Source of the DNA: Allobaculum sp. Allo2
Lineage (GTDB): Bacteria; Bacillota_I; Bacilli_A; Erysipelotrichales; Erysipelotrichaceae
Direction: 5' to 3'
Assembly (NCBI RefSeq): GCF_022701175.1
Contig: NZ_CP078088.1
Span: forward strand, 2,664,411 to 2,728,410
DNA: 64,000 nt
In this document: positions 29,946 through 39,642 of the stretch, piece after piece
How positions within the stretch are numbered: position 1 is the stretch's first letter
Layout: every line of letters begins with the position of its first letter
Made by a program: the position numbers and the translations under genes
Notes under the pieces: model-generated
What the model was told of the DNA's origin: nothing
The model's database searches: none
Seen by the model: the letters and a program-made list of their open reading frames with translations, nothing else

Positions 29946-32576
29946 ATGGCACAGCAGCAACACGGGCGCCAACCTTCCGCCCGCCCTACTGGCAAGCCGC
30001 GAAAGACGCTCGATGCCTGGAACAAGATCGCGATCGCCGTTCTGACCCTGTTTCTGGTCGGATGCGTTTCGGTCTTCTTCGTGCTCGTCAATATTATTAA
30101 CGACCCGGAAGGCATGCGCTTTTCCAAGGACGGCTTGTCCACATTATCCAACTCCCGAATCTTTGATGATTCCGGAAACATGTTTTATGAATTTGGTTCC
30201 GAAATCCGCGACGACATTACGTACGATCAGCTTTCGCAAAATGTCATCGACGCCTTCCTGGCGGTAGAGGATTCCCGTTTCTTTACTCATAACGGTTTTG
30301 ACCTTCCGCGTTTCACGGCAGCCGCTCTTTCCAACCTGCAGAGCGGAAGTCTTGGCCAGGGCGGTTCGACACTGACCATGCAGATGATCGACAACGCCTT
30401 CACCAAAAACCAGGAAGCCAAGCTGGAAGCGGAAAAAGGTTCGCTTTCCACCCTCGATAAAATCAAGCTGAAGATCCAGGAAATCTACCTGGCTCTCATT
30501 GCGGAACAGACCATCGACAAGGAAGACATTATGGAGTTCTACCTGAACCGAATCTGGTTTGGTTCCGGAAACAACACACGAGGTATACAGAAAGCCGCGC
30601 GCTACTACTTCGATAAGGATGTCTCGCAGCTGAACCTTGGCGAAGCCGCCTTCCTTGCCGGAAGCATCAACGCGCCGTTTACCAACAACCCGCTCAACAA
30701 CATCCACAACGCGTCGGATGAAACCGATACGATCGACCATCTCGCCGCCGGACAGGAGCGAAGAAACACGACGCTTCAGCTGATGCTCAACCACGGCTAC
30801 ATCACCGAAGAGGAATACAACCTCGAAAAGAACGCAGATCTGGCGTTCGCGCTGAACTATCACGAAACCATTTCCGTTGACCCGAACCAGGCCTACATTG
30901 ACCAGGTCATTCAGGAAGCACAGAGCCTGACCGGTCAGGACCCGGCCATTATCCCGATGGACATTTACACCGCTCTGAATCAGGGCGCGCAAAGCGAGCT
31001 CGATAAGATCATGAACGGCGAAGTCGTCGCCTTCCCGAACGAGATGATGGACTTCGGTACGACGATCATCAACAACAGCACCGGTGAAATTATCGCCGTC
31101 GGTGCCGGCCGTCATTACCATTCCGATTCGGTATCGGTTAAGCAGGACAACTCCATGAACACCCGTCAGCCGGGTTCCGCCATGAAGCCGCTGCTCGCCT
31201 ACAGCTCAACCTTTGATATTCTCGGCTGGTCAACCGCCCATATCGTGGACGACAAACCGGAAGACTACTGGCACAGCGGATCCAACCTGCGAAACTCCGA
31301 CGGAAAATACGATGGGAAAATGTCGCTGGCCAGAGCGCTGGGCGTTTCGAAAAACACCACCGCCGCCGCAGCGATGATCGATCTTGTCGACGCGACCGGT
31401 ACGGATTACTGGGTAGACTTCTGTAAGAAGCTCGGCTTCGATGAGCGAACCGCCGAACTCTTCGCCCCGCAGTATTCGATCGGCGGTGCCGACATGTACG
31501 CTTCCCCTACCCAGATGGCTTCGGCGTACTCGATGTTTGCCAACCAGGGTACCCGAATCAACGCGCACCGGATCCGACGAATCATCCGCCGTTCCGACAA
31601 CATGGAAATCAGCGGCGATTCGACTGAATACGAACTGATTTCCACACAGGCCGCCTACATGATGAGCACGCTGCTCAAGGAAGTTGTTTACGGCGGCTAT
31701 CAGAACTACAACGAAATCCTCGGCAGCCCGGATTATGTGGCCTACGCGAAATCCGGTACATCCTCCTGGGAAGAAGAAGGGGCCCAGTACGGCATCCCGG
31801 CCGGAGTTATGAAAGACGAATGGTCCATCGGCTACACCTCAACGTATTCGATTGCGACATGGTCCGGCTATCTGCCTGCCTACTTCATGCAGGGCTACTA
31901 CATGGGCTGGACCGAACTCGAAGCCGCACCGGCCTTCCACATCAACCGCTACATGCTCGATTACCTGGCGCCAAACGGCAACTACCATGAAATCGAGCGT
32001 CCGGATCAGATTTCCGACTACAAAGGCGGTCTGATCAAAACCGAATTCCTTGAAAAAGGCGATCCGGATGCCGGCGACAGCTACACCAACCAGCTTCTTG
32101 AAGCCAACCGTAAAGCCTGCCTCGCCAGCGGCGGTTCCTTTGATAACGGAGCCTGCTCCTGCCCGGACGGCTATAAGCTCAACAACAACGCCTGCGTACC
32201 GGATGTAGAATCCGAAGTACCTTCCGAAGATCCGGATCTTCCAATTGATGATCCCGGCAATCAGGATCCCGGCAATCAGACGCCTCCAGGTCAGAATCCG
32301 GGCGATGATCCCAGCATTCCGACCCCGCCAACGGATCCAGGCACGCCGCCAGATGATCCGGGCAATGATCCTGGAACGCAGGTTCCGCCAACGGACACCC
32401 CGGATGTAGCTCCGCAAAGCACGACATCCTCAAACGGTACCGCCTATGCGGCCCGCGGAACGTTTTATCAGACGCTCGGCCACAAAGCGAACAGTGCGCT
32501 GACCTTTGAGATTTCCTCGCTCACGCCGGCGGATCCAAAGTTTTTCCTGAAACGCAGTCAGAGAGCGATGCTCTAG
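29946..32576 (+). CDS. Class A penicillin-binding protein (PBP1-type)
   Basis: A bifunctional peptidoglycan synthase of 876 aa. A short cytoplasmic tail is followed by a membrane helix (about 27-52), then a GT51 transglycosylase (AVEDSRFFTHNGFD; QGGSTLTMQMIDN; EFYLNRIWFGSG), then a transpeptidase with SAMK (serine nucleophile), SKN and KSGT motifs. After the enzyme come a small Cys-rich segment (CLASGGSFDNGACSCPDGYK), an Asp/Pro/Gly repeat linker (DPGN, PPTDPG) and an Ala-rich end. It shares an operon with recU and is divergent from gpsB. Intact, with no frameshift. Confidence 0.94.
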   Translation: MAQQQHGRQPSARPTGKPRKTLDAWNKIAIAVLTLFLVGCVSVFFVLVNIINDPEGMRFSKDGLSTLSNSRIFDDSGNMFYEFGSEIRDDITYDQLSQNVIDAFLAVEDSRFFTHNGFDLPRFTAAALSNLQSGSLGQGGSTLTMQMIDNAFTKNQEAKLEAEKGSLSTLDKIKLKIQEIYLALIAEQTIDKEDIMEFYLNRIWFGSGNNTRGIQKAARYYFDKDVSQLNLGEAAFLAGSINAPFTNNPLNNIHNASDETDTIDHLAAGQERRNTTLQLMLNHGYITEEEYNLEKNADLAFALNYHETISVDPNQAYIDQVIQEAQSLTGQDPAIIPMDIYTALNQGAQSELDKIMNGEVVAFPNEMMDFGTTIINNSTGEIIAVGAGRHYHSDSVSVKQDNSMNTRQPGSAMKPLLAYSSTFDILGWSTAHIVDDKPEDYWHSGSNLRNSDGKYDGKMSLARALGVSKNTTAAAAMIDLVDATGTDYWVDFCKKLGFDERTAELFAPQYSIGGADMYASPTQMASAYSMFANQGTRINAHRIRRIIRRSDNMEISGDSTEYELISTQAAYMMSTLLKEVVYGGYQNYNEILGSPDYVAYAKSGTSSWEEEGAQYGIPAGVMKDEWSIGYTSTYSIATWSGYLPAYFMQGYYMGWTELEAAPAFHINRYMLDYLAPNGNYHEIERPDQISDYKGGLIKTEFLEKGDPDAGDSYTNQLLEANRKACLASGGSFDNGACSCPDGYKLNNNACVPDVESEVPSEDPDLPIDDPGNQDPGNQTPPGQNPGDDPSIPTPPTDPGTPPDDPGNDPGTQVPPTDTPDVAPQSTTSSNGTAYAARGTFYQTLGHKANSALTFEISSLTPADPKFFLKRSQRAML

Positions 32577-32610
32577 AAACCCGTCGCCAAAGACAAACGC
32601 ATTAAATCAA

Positions 32611-32645
32611 AACGGACAGATCTCTGCGATCTGTCCGTTTTTTCA
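32611..32645. terminator. Intrinsic terminator between convergent genes
   Basis: AACGGACAGATC pairs with GATCTGTCCGTT around TCTGC, with T residues following on the plus strand. Confidence 0.85.
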
Positions 32646-34037
32646 TATCTTATTGTCTGGCTGCGGTTTGGTCTGCGTATCCGGATCTGGATTTGTCTCT
32701 GGTTCTGGAATCTCCTGTGCTTCGGCCTGCGCTATCCCTGGCTCTTCCGTTACGCCATCTTCCGTTTTCTCTTCCGTCAGGTCGGTTAAATCCGCTGGCG
32801 CCTCTTCTTCGGCTTCTGGCGGATTGTAGAAGTTTTCGCGCAGCAGCTGTGCCTCGTCTTCACTGAGTGAGCGGCGCTTTACAAGCGTATCGAGTACTTC
32901 TTCAAAAATGTCGTCCGCAATGAGCATTCCCAGTTCGGTCAGACGATTTCGTTCGATTTCACGAATCACCACGTTGCCGTCATAAAACTCGTCGAGATCC
33001 AGATACTTTTCGCTCTGCTTATACGTCCACATGTACACGTATTCGTTTTCGCTGAAGAAATCCTGAAAGATCCCGCCGCACTGACGGGTGATCCGGATTC
33101 GTTCCTTGCGGGCAAACGCGGGAGCCGCACCGGTCTTTTGCGAGCCGGGTTTTCGTTCTGCTCGTCCTGTGCCTTGCGCGCTTTGAGCTCCTTTTCTTTC
33201 TGCAGGAGCGTAGAGGTTTTGCAGAAGCTGATCAGCGGATACTGCTCCGGCTGCTCGAGCTTCTCTTTTGAAGGGACGCGAACGGGAAGAAGTAATGATT
33301 GATGCTCTCGACGGAAAGCACCTTGGAATCGGGCTGAGACTGTCTGGGGAAGAAAGCCGATAGCCCCAGGCTGTATCCTGATCCACCGTACTGATCAGAA
33401 ACGGCTCCCCGGAAGAAAGCGAAACAATATCCCCTGGAATTCTGGACTGGGGACGCGCGGAAATCTGCCAGACGGTTTCTTCCTCTTTCGGACTTCCTTT
33501 TCTTTTCTGCGTGCTGACTTTTCGAGTGCCGACCATGCGCAGAATTCGATCGGCAATGCGTCGATCCGATTCTTTCAGGCTGGTGGAAAGAGAGCACTTT
33601 ACGCGCCGGGATTTCCTCCCAGTGGCTCAGATCCACAAACGTGCTGCCCTGCGCGTGGTAACGGGATCCAAACAGCATGAACTGATCGTAATCTTCCGGT
33701 TTCAGTTCCATCTGGACCCAGCTGGAAATTTTCTTTCGGCGCTTGTGCGAGGAAGGACAGCCGATCAGGCCGTCTTCGGTTTTGGCCAGAATCAGGTAAG
33801 GACGGCAGCGATGGCCTTTGGGGACATCCGCAAGTGCCCAGTCGCTCATGGGCATTTCACAGTAGACGAGATCGCCCGGCTTAACGCGATCAAACGCGTG
33901 AATTTCTCGAATCGTCGCGTTGGACTCAATCGCCCCGTACTCTCTTCGATTTTTCCAGAGTTCCCAATACGAATGGATATGTTCAAAAAATGACGAATCG
34001 ACTGGGCGGTCCGTTTCAGAACGTTCTGTTTCTTCAC
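32643..34037 (-). CDS. Large protein with N-terminal MazF/PemK-like domain (frameshifted)
   Basis: A GTG start at 34037 follows a strong GAAAGGAGG. After repair near 33980 the N-terminus reads HIHSYWELWKNREEYGAIES and then RVKPGDLVYCEMPMSDWAL, with RPYLILAKTEDGLIGCPSSH, which fits the SH3-barrel fold of MazF/PemK endoribonucleases (G-D-V/L then R-P-x-L/I). The remaining about 300 residues have at least two further breaks near 33590 and 33310. The C-terminal part (EYVYMWTYKQSEKYLDLDEF, then EIERNRLTELGMLI) is followed by an acidic Pro/Glu tail. No antitoxin gene is adjacent. Domain call from motif only; the function of the whole is unknown. Confidence 0.6.
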
Positions 34038-34352
34038 GCGCTCCTCGCCTCCTTTCTCCGGTTAAAGGGTTCTGCGGGCCTGTGCATTCTATTGTAGCGG
34101 GAATCTCGTCTATTCCCTATCCCTGTTTGAAACGACGCACACAAAGCCTGGACAGCACCTGATCATGAAAAAGAAAGGAAAAAGCTCAGATCCAGAAAGC
34201 GCAGAACACGAAAAAGGACAAAGCCGTTCCGTGCCAAACGAGAAGCGTTCCGCGCGGGCTGCCTTGTCCATTTGTGTTTTCTGCTGGTGTGTTTTCTGTA
34301 GAACGAGCGGATTCAGCGGCTGGAATGGGCAGGATTAAGTGTCCGGGAGGAA
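34038..34352. other. Interval between nitroreductase and MazF-like gene
   Basis: No gene or clear structure is seen except the ribosome-binding site of the gene starting at 34037. Confidence 0.4.
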
Positions 34353-34892
34353 TCAGTCCTTGAAGACAGCGACATCCTTCAGCTTGTTTCGCTTTGGCAT
34401 TTCCGGATCGATATCCGGTTTTCCTAAAGCGACGACGCACATGATTTTGAGCTCTCCTGGAATAGAGAGCGCCTGACGAATGGCCTGTTCGTTGTAAATC
34501 CCCATGATGAGCGTTCCGAGATCGAGACGCTTCGCTTCGAGGCAGAGGTTTTCTACCGCGAGGCCGCAGTCAAAGCAGCTCCAGCCTTCCCCGATCGCAT
34601 TGGCGTATTCGCCGTCATTGCCCATGCCGCTTTTTCGCGGTTCATAGCATACGACGATCAGGCACGGGGCGTTTTCCGTGTTTTTCGCGTTAAAAGCCGG
34701 AAGACCGTTTTCCCGGAGCTCTGCGAGCAGCTGATCGTTGGTGACCACATACCAGCGCGGGCACTGCGAATTTTTCCAGCTTGGCGCAAGAATGGCGGCC
34801 TTGAGAACTCTGCGGATGTCCTCATGGTCGATCGGTTCGTTTTTATAGCGGCGGATTGCTCGACGATTTTCGAGTACTTTATCAAATTTCAT
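34353..34892 (-). CDS. Nitroreductase family protein
   Basis: A flavin-dependent NAD(P)H oxidoreductase of 179 aa. It starts MKFDKVLENRRAIRRYKNEP after GAGGAGA. The FMN-binding RRAIRRYK and ILAPSWKNSQCPRWYVV motifs are visible, with the central ENLCLEAKRLDLGT and the C-terminal IMCVVALGKPDIDPEMPKRN. The substrate is unknown. It is intact and appears monocistronic. Confidence 0.85.
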   Translation of the reverse strand: MKFDKVLENRRAIRRYKNEPIDHEDIRRVLKAAILAPSWKNSQCPRWYVVTNDQLLAELRENGLPAFNAKNTENAPCLIVVCYEPRKSGMGNDGEYANAIGEGWSCFDCGLAVENLCLEAKRLDLGTLIMGIYNEQAIRQALSIPGELKIMCVVALGKPDIDPEMPKRNKLKDVAVFKD

Positions 34893-35062
34893 GGAAAATT
34901 CTCCTCTGATGCAGGATAGCCGTACTGGCGCCTGTATTTTTAGGCCGCTGCTGCATGATGTCTTTTCCTTCAGACACCGAAGTGCGGAGCGAAAAAGATC
35001 CTGCTTTACCAGAAATTGTAGCAGGATCTCGATTTCATTCGATGCAAAACGAGAAGAATGGA

Positions 35063-35981
35063 TCAGCGCAGGATGGTATAGGCCACAAAACAGCAGTAAA
35101 CCAGGATCATGCAGATGCCTTTGGTTCGATTGAGTTTTGGAGAGAACCAGCACAGTGCGAACATTCCGATGGCGACGGCCAGAAGAATGGCGGAATCGAT
35201 CACGTTAAACATGTCTGCACTAAGCGGCGAGATCGTCGCGGAAGCGCCGAGAATGAAAAGAATGTTGAGAATGTTGGAGCCGATGGCGTTCCCGATCGAA
35301 AGGCCGCTTTCGCCTTTTTCGCCGCGGTCACGGAAGTAACCAGTTCCGGCAGCGACGTTCCGACCGAAACGACGGTCAGACCGATCAGGTTTTCGGACAT
35401 GCCCAGACTCGCCGCGATCTCCTTGGCGCTGTCGACGGTGATGTCGCCGCCAAGAACGATGGCCGCAATGCCGATCAGAAGCAGAACCGGAATTTTCCAG
35501 GTCGGCATCTGCTTTTCATTGCTGTCTTCTTCGACCGGGTTCTTTTTCGCGTCCCGGATCAGCACGTAAAGATAAATCGCCAGGATGATCAGAAGAAGAA
35601 TGCCTTCTACGCGGCTGAGGTTTCCTCCGAGAAGGAAGAGAAGCAGAAGCAGCGAGCAGAAAATGTTGACCCCATATCCCGGCGAAGAACCGTTTTATGG
35701 ATGACAAACGGGGTAATTGCCGCGCTGGCGCCGACCACGACGAGCGTATTGAAGATATTCGATCCCAGTACGTTGGAAATTGCCAGAGCGTTGCTGTTGG
35801 CAATGGACGCCGAAATGGACACGGACGCTTCGGGAAGCGAGGTGCCCAGTGCGACGATCGTCAGACCGACAATAACCGGCGAAACTTTCATTTTCAGTGC
35901 GGCGGCACTTGCGCCGTCCACAAACAGGTCGGCGCCCTTAATCAGCAGGACGAAGCCGACGATAAGCCATAAATAAGCCAT
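35063..35981 (-). CDS. Calcium/sodium antiporter of the CaCA family (frameshifted)
   Basis: A membrane exchanger, about 306 aa after repair, starting MAYLWLIVGFVLLIKGADLF after AAAGGG. The two inverted alpha-repeats are clear: GLTIVALGTSLPEASVSISA with VLGSNIFNTLVVVGAS, and GLTVVSVGTSLPELVTSVTA with IGSNILNILFILGAS. An acidic cytoplasmic loop (about residue 140) separates the halves. Breaks lie near 35665 and 35320. Close to YrbG-type K-dependent or K-independent Na/Ca exchangers. Confidence 0.88.
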
Positions 35982-36026
35982 AGATACCCTTTCTTAAAAA
36001 CCATGCTCCGGTTTGGACGCAGGTCT

Positions 36027-36060
36027 GTCGTATGTACTGTTGTATGTACTGTCATACGAC
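36027..36060. repeat. Direct and inverted repeats upstream of the antiporter gene
   Basis: GTATGTACTGT occurs twice (36030-36040, 36042-36052). The whole is bracketed by the inverted arms GTCGTATG (36027-36034) and CATACGAC (36053-36060). It lies 45-80 bp upstream of the antiporter start and may be an operator. Confidence 0.5.
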
Positions 36061-36197
36061 GTAAAAACGGCAGATTTCGGTTTGCCGCGCCTGCGGTGTT
36101 TCCGTTCTGCCATTTCAACGCTCTTAACTTTCTACTCTCTTTTCAAATTGCCTCTTCTTCCGCCTGGATGCCCGTCGGACGAGGTCCTGCGAAGCGA

Positions 36198-36781
36198 TCA
36201 GAGAATTCCGTAAGAAGAAAGCAGAATGTGTATGCCGATCAGAATCAGAACCAGACCGCCCGCAATTTTGGCTTTTTCTGGAAGTGACTTCCGGCGGCGG
36301 AACCGAGCCATACGCCGAAGGCGCAGAAGATTCCGGTGACAATCGCGATGATCACACAGGCAAGCATCGCATTCGCCCAGACCGGCCATGCGGCGACGAT
36401 TTCTACCGGCGTCATCGAAAAGGAAACGCCGACAGCGAGCGCGTCGATCGACGTCGCAATCGCCAGCATGAACATTTCTCCGGTTTCAATGGAAGAATCG
36501 GTATCTTCTTCCTTTCCGGATTCACGGATCATATTGATCCCGATGAAGGCCAGCAGGCCAAAGGCGATCCAGCTCGAGAACGACTGTACGGCGCCGACAA
36601 TCATCGCGCCGAAGAAGTAGCCAAGAGCCGGCATGAGGCCCTGAAACAGACCAAACCACAAGGCGCAGGCGAGCATGACTTTCCCGTCGGCATGCTTTGT
36701 GGCCAGACCTTTACAAATCGAAACAGCGAAGGCGTCCATGGCAAGTGCCGCAGACATAATGATGACCGTTACCAGATTCAT
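36198..36781 (-). CDS. mntP: Manganese efflux pump MntP (frameshifted near the C-terminus)
   Basis: A six-helix membrane exporter of Mn(II). It starts MNLVTVIIMSAALAMDAFAVS after GAAGGA, with the paired motif AMDAFAVSICKG and the second repeat ATSIDALAVGVSFS carrying the essential Asp residues. One base repaired near 36285 restores HFQKKAKIAGGLVLILIGIH and the stop at 36198 (about 194 aa). No yybP-ykoY manganese riboswitch is visible upstream; a TATAAT lies at 36865-36870 on the minus strand. Confidence 0.9.
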
Positions 36782-36959
36782 GTAATTCCTTCTTTCCGTT
36801 TTGAAATTGCCGACCGTCTTTTCCACTCTGCCAGAACTGTCCGGCAGGAAGGCTAAGCCGGAATATTATACCCCACGAAATCTTCGAACGTGTCGTTCTC
36901 GATCGTTCAAATGATTTGTCCGCGTTTACTCCGATCGGGAAGTACACAATTCAAAAGGC

Positions 36960-38034
36960 TTAAAACAAAGCCGATTTGCGTGCGCAGACGCAGAGTTCGC
37001 TTTCATTTTTGGTATGGGCTTTCGTGTTTGCGGGCAGGCCGAGCGCCATAAGCGCTTTTCGAATTCCGTCCTGCGTATTGGAATCCGTTACAGCCCACGC
37101 CTGCTGTTTTACGAAGTCTTTCGCATTGCCCATCGCAAAGGAAAAAGGCACGGTTTCAAACATGGAGACGTCATTTTCCCCATCGCCAAACGCGATGACC
37201 TGATCGCTTTGCCAGCCTTCCCGTTCCATCAGCCGGCGAAGGCCTTCGCCTTTCGAAAAGCCCAGAGGCAGCACTTCAAGCTGACGCGGCGTCGTTCGAT
37301 AAATCGAAAACCGATCGCCAAAGCGCGCCTGCATCCGTTCGAAGAGTTCGATCAGCGGCTGTTCTTCCTGCATGATCTGCAGCTTGTTGACGGGCTTGAA
37401 AATTTCCTCGGCGCTTTTACGTAATGAATTTCCGGATAGCCGTCGCGCATGTCCGCCAGCCATTTCCATGGCCCTGCCGTCCAGGGATAGTCGTCATCCA
37501 GATGATTTTCCCCGCGCAGCAAAATTTTATGTTCCCGTATCGCCGGAGAAAAATAGACAAACATGCCGTCGTCAAATACGGCCTGGCTTTCCGCGTTCTG
37601 TCCGATCAGCCACGTGTAGATCTCCCGGATTTCTTCCGAAGACATCTCGTGGTATTTGGTACGTTCCTTTGCAGAGAGATCGTATAGAGCGACGCCGTCC
37701 ACTTCAATGAGCAGTCCTCCGTATTCGTCCATTCTCAAATCGTTCGCATAGCGAAGAAGCCGCTTATAGCTGCGCCCTGAAGCCAGAATCAGACGGATGC
37801 CCGCCTGTTCCAGCCCAATGAGATACGCACGGGTTTTGGGGAGATTTCTTCTTTCGCGTTGAGCAGCGTGCCATCCATATCCATAATAACGGCCCGAATC
37901 CGCGACGGATCGGGACGGTCTGCGGGCAAGGATGCAGCGAGTGTCTGGATCTCTTTCAAATTGTTCAAAAGAGAAGACGTCTCGCTTAAAGTCTTTGCAT
38001 CCTTCATTTTTGTGCTGTCTGTGTTTGTGAACAT
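36960..38034 (-). CDS. Cof-type HAD hydrolase (frameshifted)
   Basis: Haloacid dehalogenase-like phosphatase, class IIB. It starts MFTNTDSTKMKDAKTLSETS after AGGGGA, with a non-typical 45-residue N-terminal extension before motif I VIMDMDGTLLN. The late motif is VIAFGDGENDVSMFE and the C-terminus AMGNAKDFVKQQAWAVTDSN. Breaks near 37830 and 37425 separate three frames. The cap domain lies in the middle (EVDGVALYDLSAKERTKYHE). The substrate, probably a sugar phosphate or nucleotide, is unknown. Confidence 0.85.
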
Positions 38035-38780
38035 ACTTTCCCCTGCCTTCTTGTATTATCTCGTGCTGTTTGTTTCGTTTATTTCGTCCCGTACGGCTTC
38101 TGTTCCATCACGTACTGTTTTGCCTGTCGCCTCCCGCCGTGTTTTCTGCACAGCTTTTCCCGTTTTGTTTTTCCCATTTTGCTTCTCTGGTATTGCTTCT
38201 CTGGTATTGCTTCTCGCGGTTCATTCTATGTGCAGCCATTCCAGAAAAACGCATGGGGGTTAAGGCGATGGATCCAATATCAAAATACACTGATCATCTT
38301 ATCGCATTCCCAAAGCGACCGAACTTTGAAGCCTGTTCCCTTTCTGCTGAGGTTCGGTTTAACGCTTGCATTGTTCCTCTCGGTGCTGCAGACGGTTCAA
38401 GCGTCTGGTTTTGCAGCCGGATTTTGTTCCTGAACCGCCCGGATCGGCTTTTTTTCTGAAGTGGAACGCGTTTCTCGGGAGAAAATTTCCATTTTTGAAA
38501 TTTTCTTCTGCATTTGGATGCCCGTATAGAGTCCAGAGAGCCTCATTTCTGTTTTATCCGGACCTTGTGGAAAACTTTTTTCTGGTTTGTTCTGAGGAGC
38601 GTTTATGGCGAAATCCCTTATACCCATCGGATTTTTCCGGTTTTTGATTGACCCACATATACTTTTAAATCTGAATTTAAAATTTTTGAATGAAATTTGT
38701 TGACGGGGTTAGGGAAAATGATAAATTATCTTTGCGCTCAGGGAGCGGGTTGAAAAAGCCGCTGATGAGCCAAGATCAAA
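38035..38780. other. Interval ahead of tRNA-Asn, no gene seen
   Basis: No recognisable gene. A 14-bp unit TTGCTTCTCTGGTA is tandemly repeated at about 38183-38215. The last 80 bp are AT-rich and hold the tRNA promoter. The rest is pyrimidine-rich and may be decayed sequence. Confidence 0.45.
38700..38727 (+). promoter_or_regulatory. Promoter of tRNA-Asn
   Basis: TTGACG (38700-38705), a 16-bp spacer and TAAATT (38722-38727) are placed about 55 bp before the tRNA. Confidence 0.6.
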
Positions 38781-38781
38781 T

Positions 38782-38857
38782 GCCTGAATAGCTCAGTCGG
38801 TAGAGCATCCGGCTGTTAACCGGCAGGTCACAAGTTCGAGTCTTGTTTCAGGCGCCA
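38782..38857 (+). tRNA. tRNA-Asn (anticodon GTT), CCA encoded
   Basis: The acceptor stem GCCTGAA/TTCAGGC pairs perfectly. The D arm is GCTCAGTCGGTAGAGC, the anticodon arm CCGGC-TGTTAAC-CGG has GTT in the loop, and the T arm is ACAAG-TTCGAGT-CTTGT. The discriminator G is followed by the genomic CCA. Confidence 0.95.
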
Positions 38858-38868
38858 TTTGATCAATC

Positions 38869-38892
38869 GCGGAGCTAACGCTCCGCTTTTTT
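38869..38892 (+). terminator. Intrinsic terminator of tRNA-Asn
   Basis: GCGGAGC (38869-38875), loop TAAC, GCTCCGC (38880-38886) and six T residues. Confidence 0.9.
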
Positions 38893-39033
38893 ATGCGATT
38901 TTTGATGGAGAAGCTTTTGGCTTCTCCTTTTCGTGCGTAACTTTTTGTAAATCCAATGCGATAGGCAATCTCACAAAATCGTTTGGCATGATTGAAAGGT
39001 CCTGAAGGGCTTTTCGATATAATATAGAGAATC

Positions 39034-39637
39034 ATGATGACACTATTCGCCTATCTGCTGTTCGGTTATCTTTCCGGGAGCATTCTCTATATTCACCTTT
39101 ACTCGGCACTGTTTTCGAAAAAGACGCCACCCTGGGAACCGAGGACGGCAATCCCGGCACCTTCAACGCCTTTGAAAAAGGCGGGTTCTGGTGCGGTCTG
39201 TTCGTTCTGCTCGGCGATCTGGGCAAAGCCTTCCTTCCGGTTTATCTGTACACCCGCACGCCAGAATGCGCCCTGATCCCCTGCAGTCTGATGCTGGTCA
39301 TGTGGGCGCCGGTCTTTGGACACCTGTTCCCCATTTTCTATCGTTTTCGCGGCGGTAAAGGCATCGCCGCCACATTTGGCTCCGCCCTTGGCGTATGGGC
39401 CGGTCAGGTGAGCTTTCTGCCCACGCTGGCTTTAATCGTGCTTTTTCTGACCTTTACGCTGGTCATTCGAATTCGTCCGAATTTCTACATGACGGGGCTT
39501 GTCTTTATTCTTTACGCCCCCATGTGTCTGGCTTTGCAGGCCGCTTCCGTTTTAGTCGGTGGAGCGGCTCTGACTTCAGTTTCTGTACTCGCAAGACTCG
39601 GCCTGTCCAAAGAAGCCCGGCCGGATATGGAGGTAAG
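39034..39637 (+). CDS. plsY: PlsY-like glycerol-3-phosphate acyltransferase (frameshifted)
   Basis: A membrane enzyme acylating glycerol-3-phosphate from acyl-phosphate, the first step of phospholipid synthesis in most Bacillota. It starts MMTLFAYLLFGYLSGSILYI. A frame repair near 39130 gives TEDGNPGTFNAFEKGGFWCG, corresponding to the GxGNxGATN motif, then LLGDLGKAFLPVYLY. GHLFPIFYRFRGGKGIAATF is the classic third motif. The motifs are somewhat divergent. Frame near the end is unclear; the stop is placed at 39637, 5 bp before the next ATG, assuming one more repair. Confidence 0.75.
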
Positions 39638-39642
39638 CTTTT

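Noticed and set aside
36782..36959. yybP-ykoY manganese riboswitch expected ahead of mntP
   Set aside because: No match to the conserved core of that riboswitch was visible in the 180 bp upstream; only a TATAAT was found.
38183..38215. Tandem repeat considered as a CRISPR fragment
   Set aside because: The 14-bp units are directly adjacent with no spacers.
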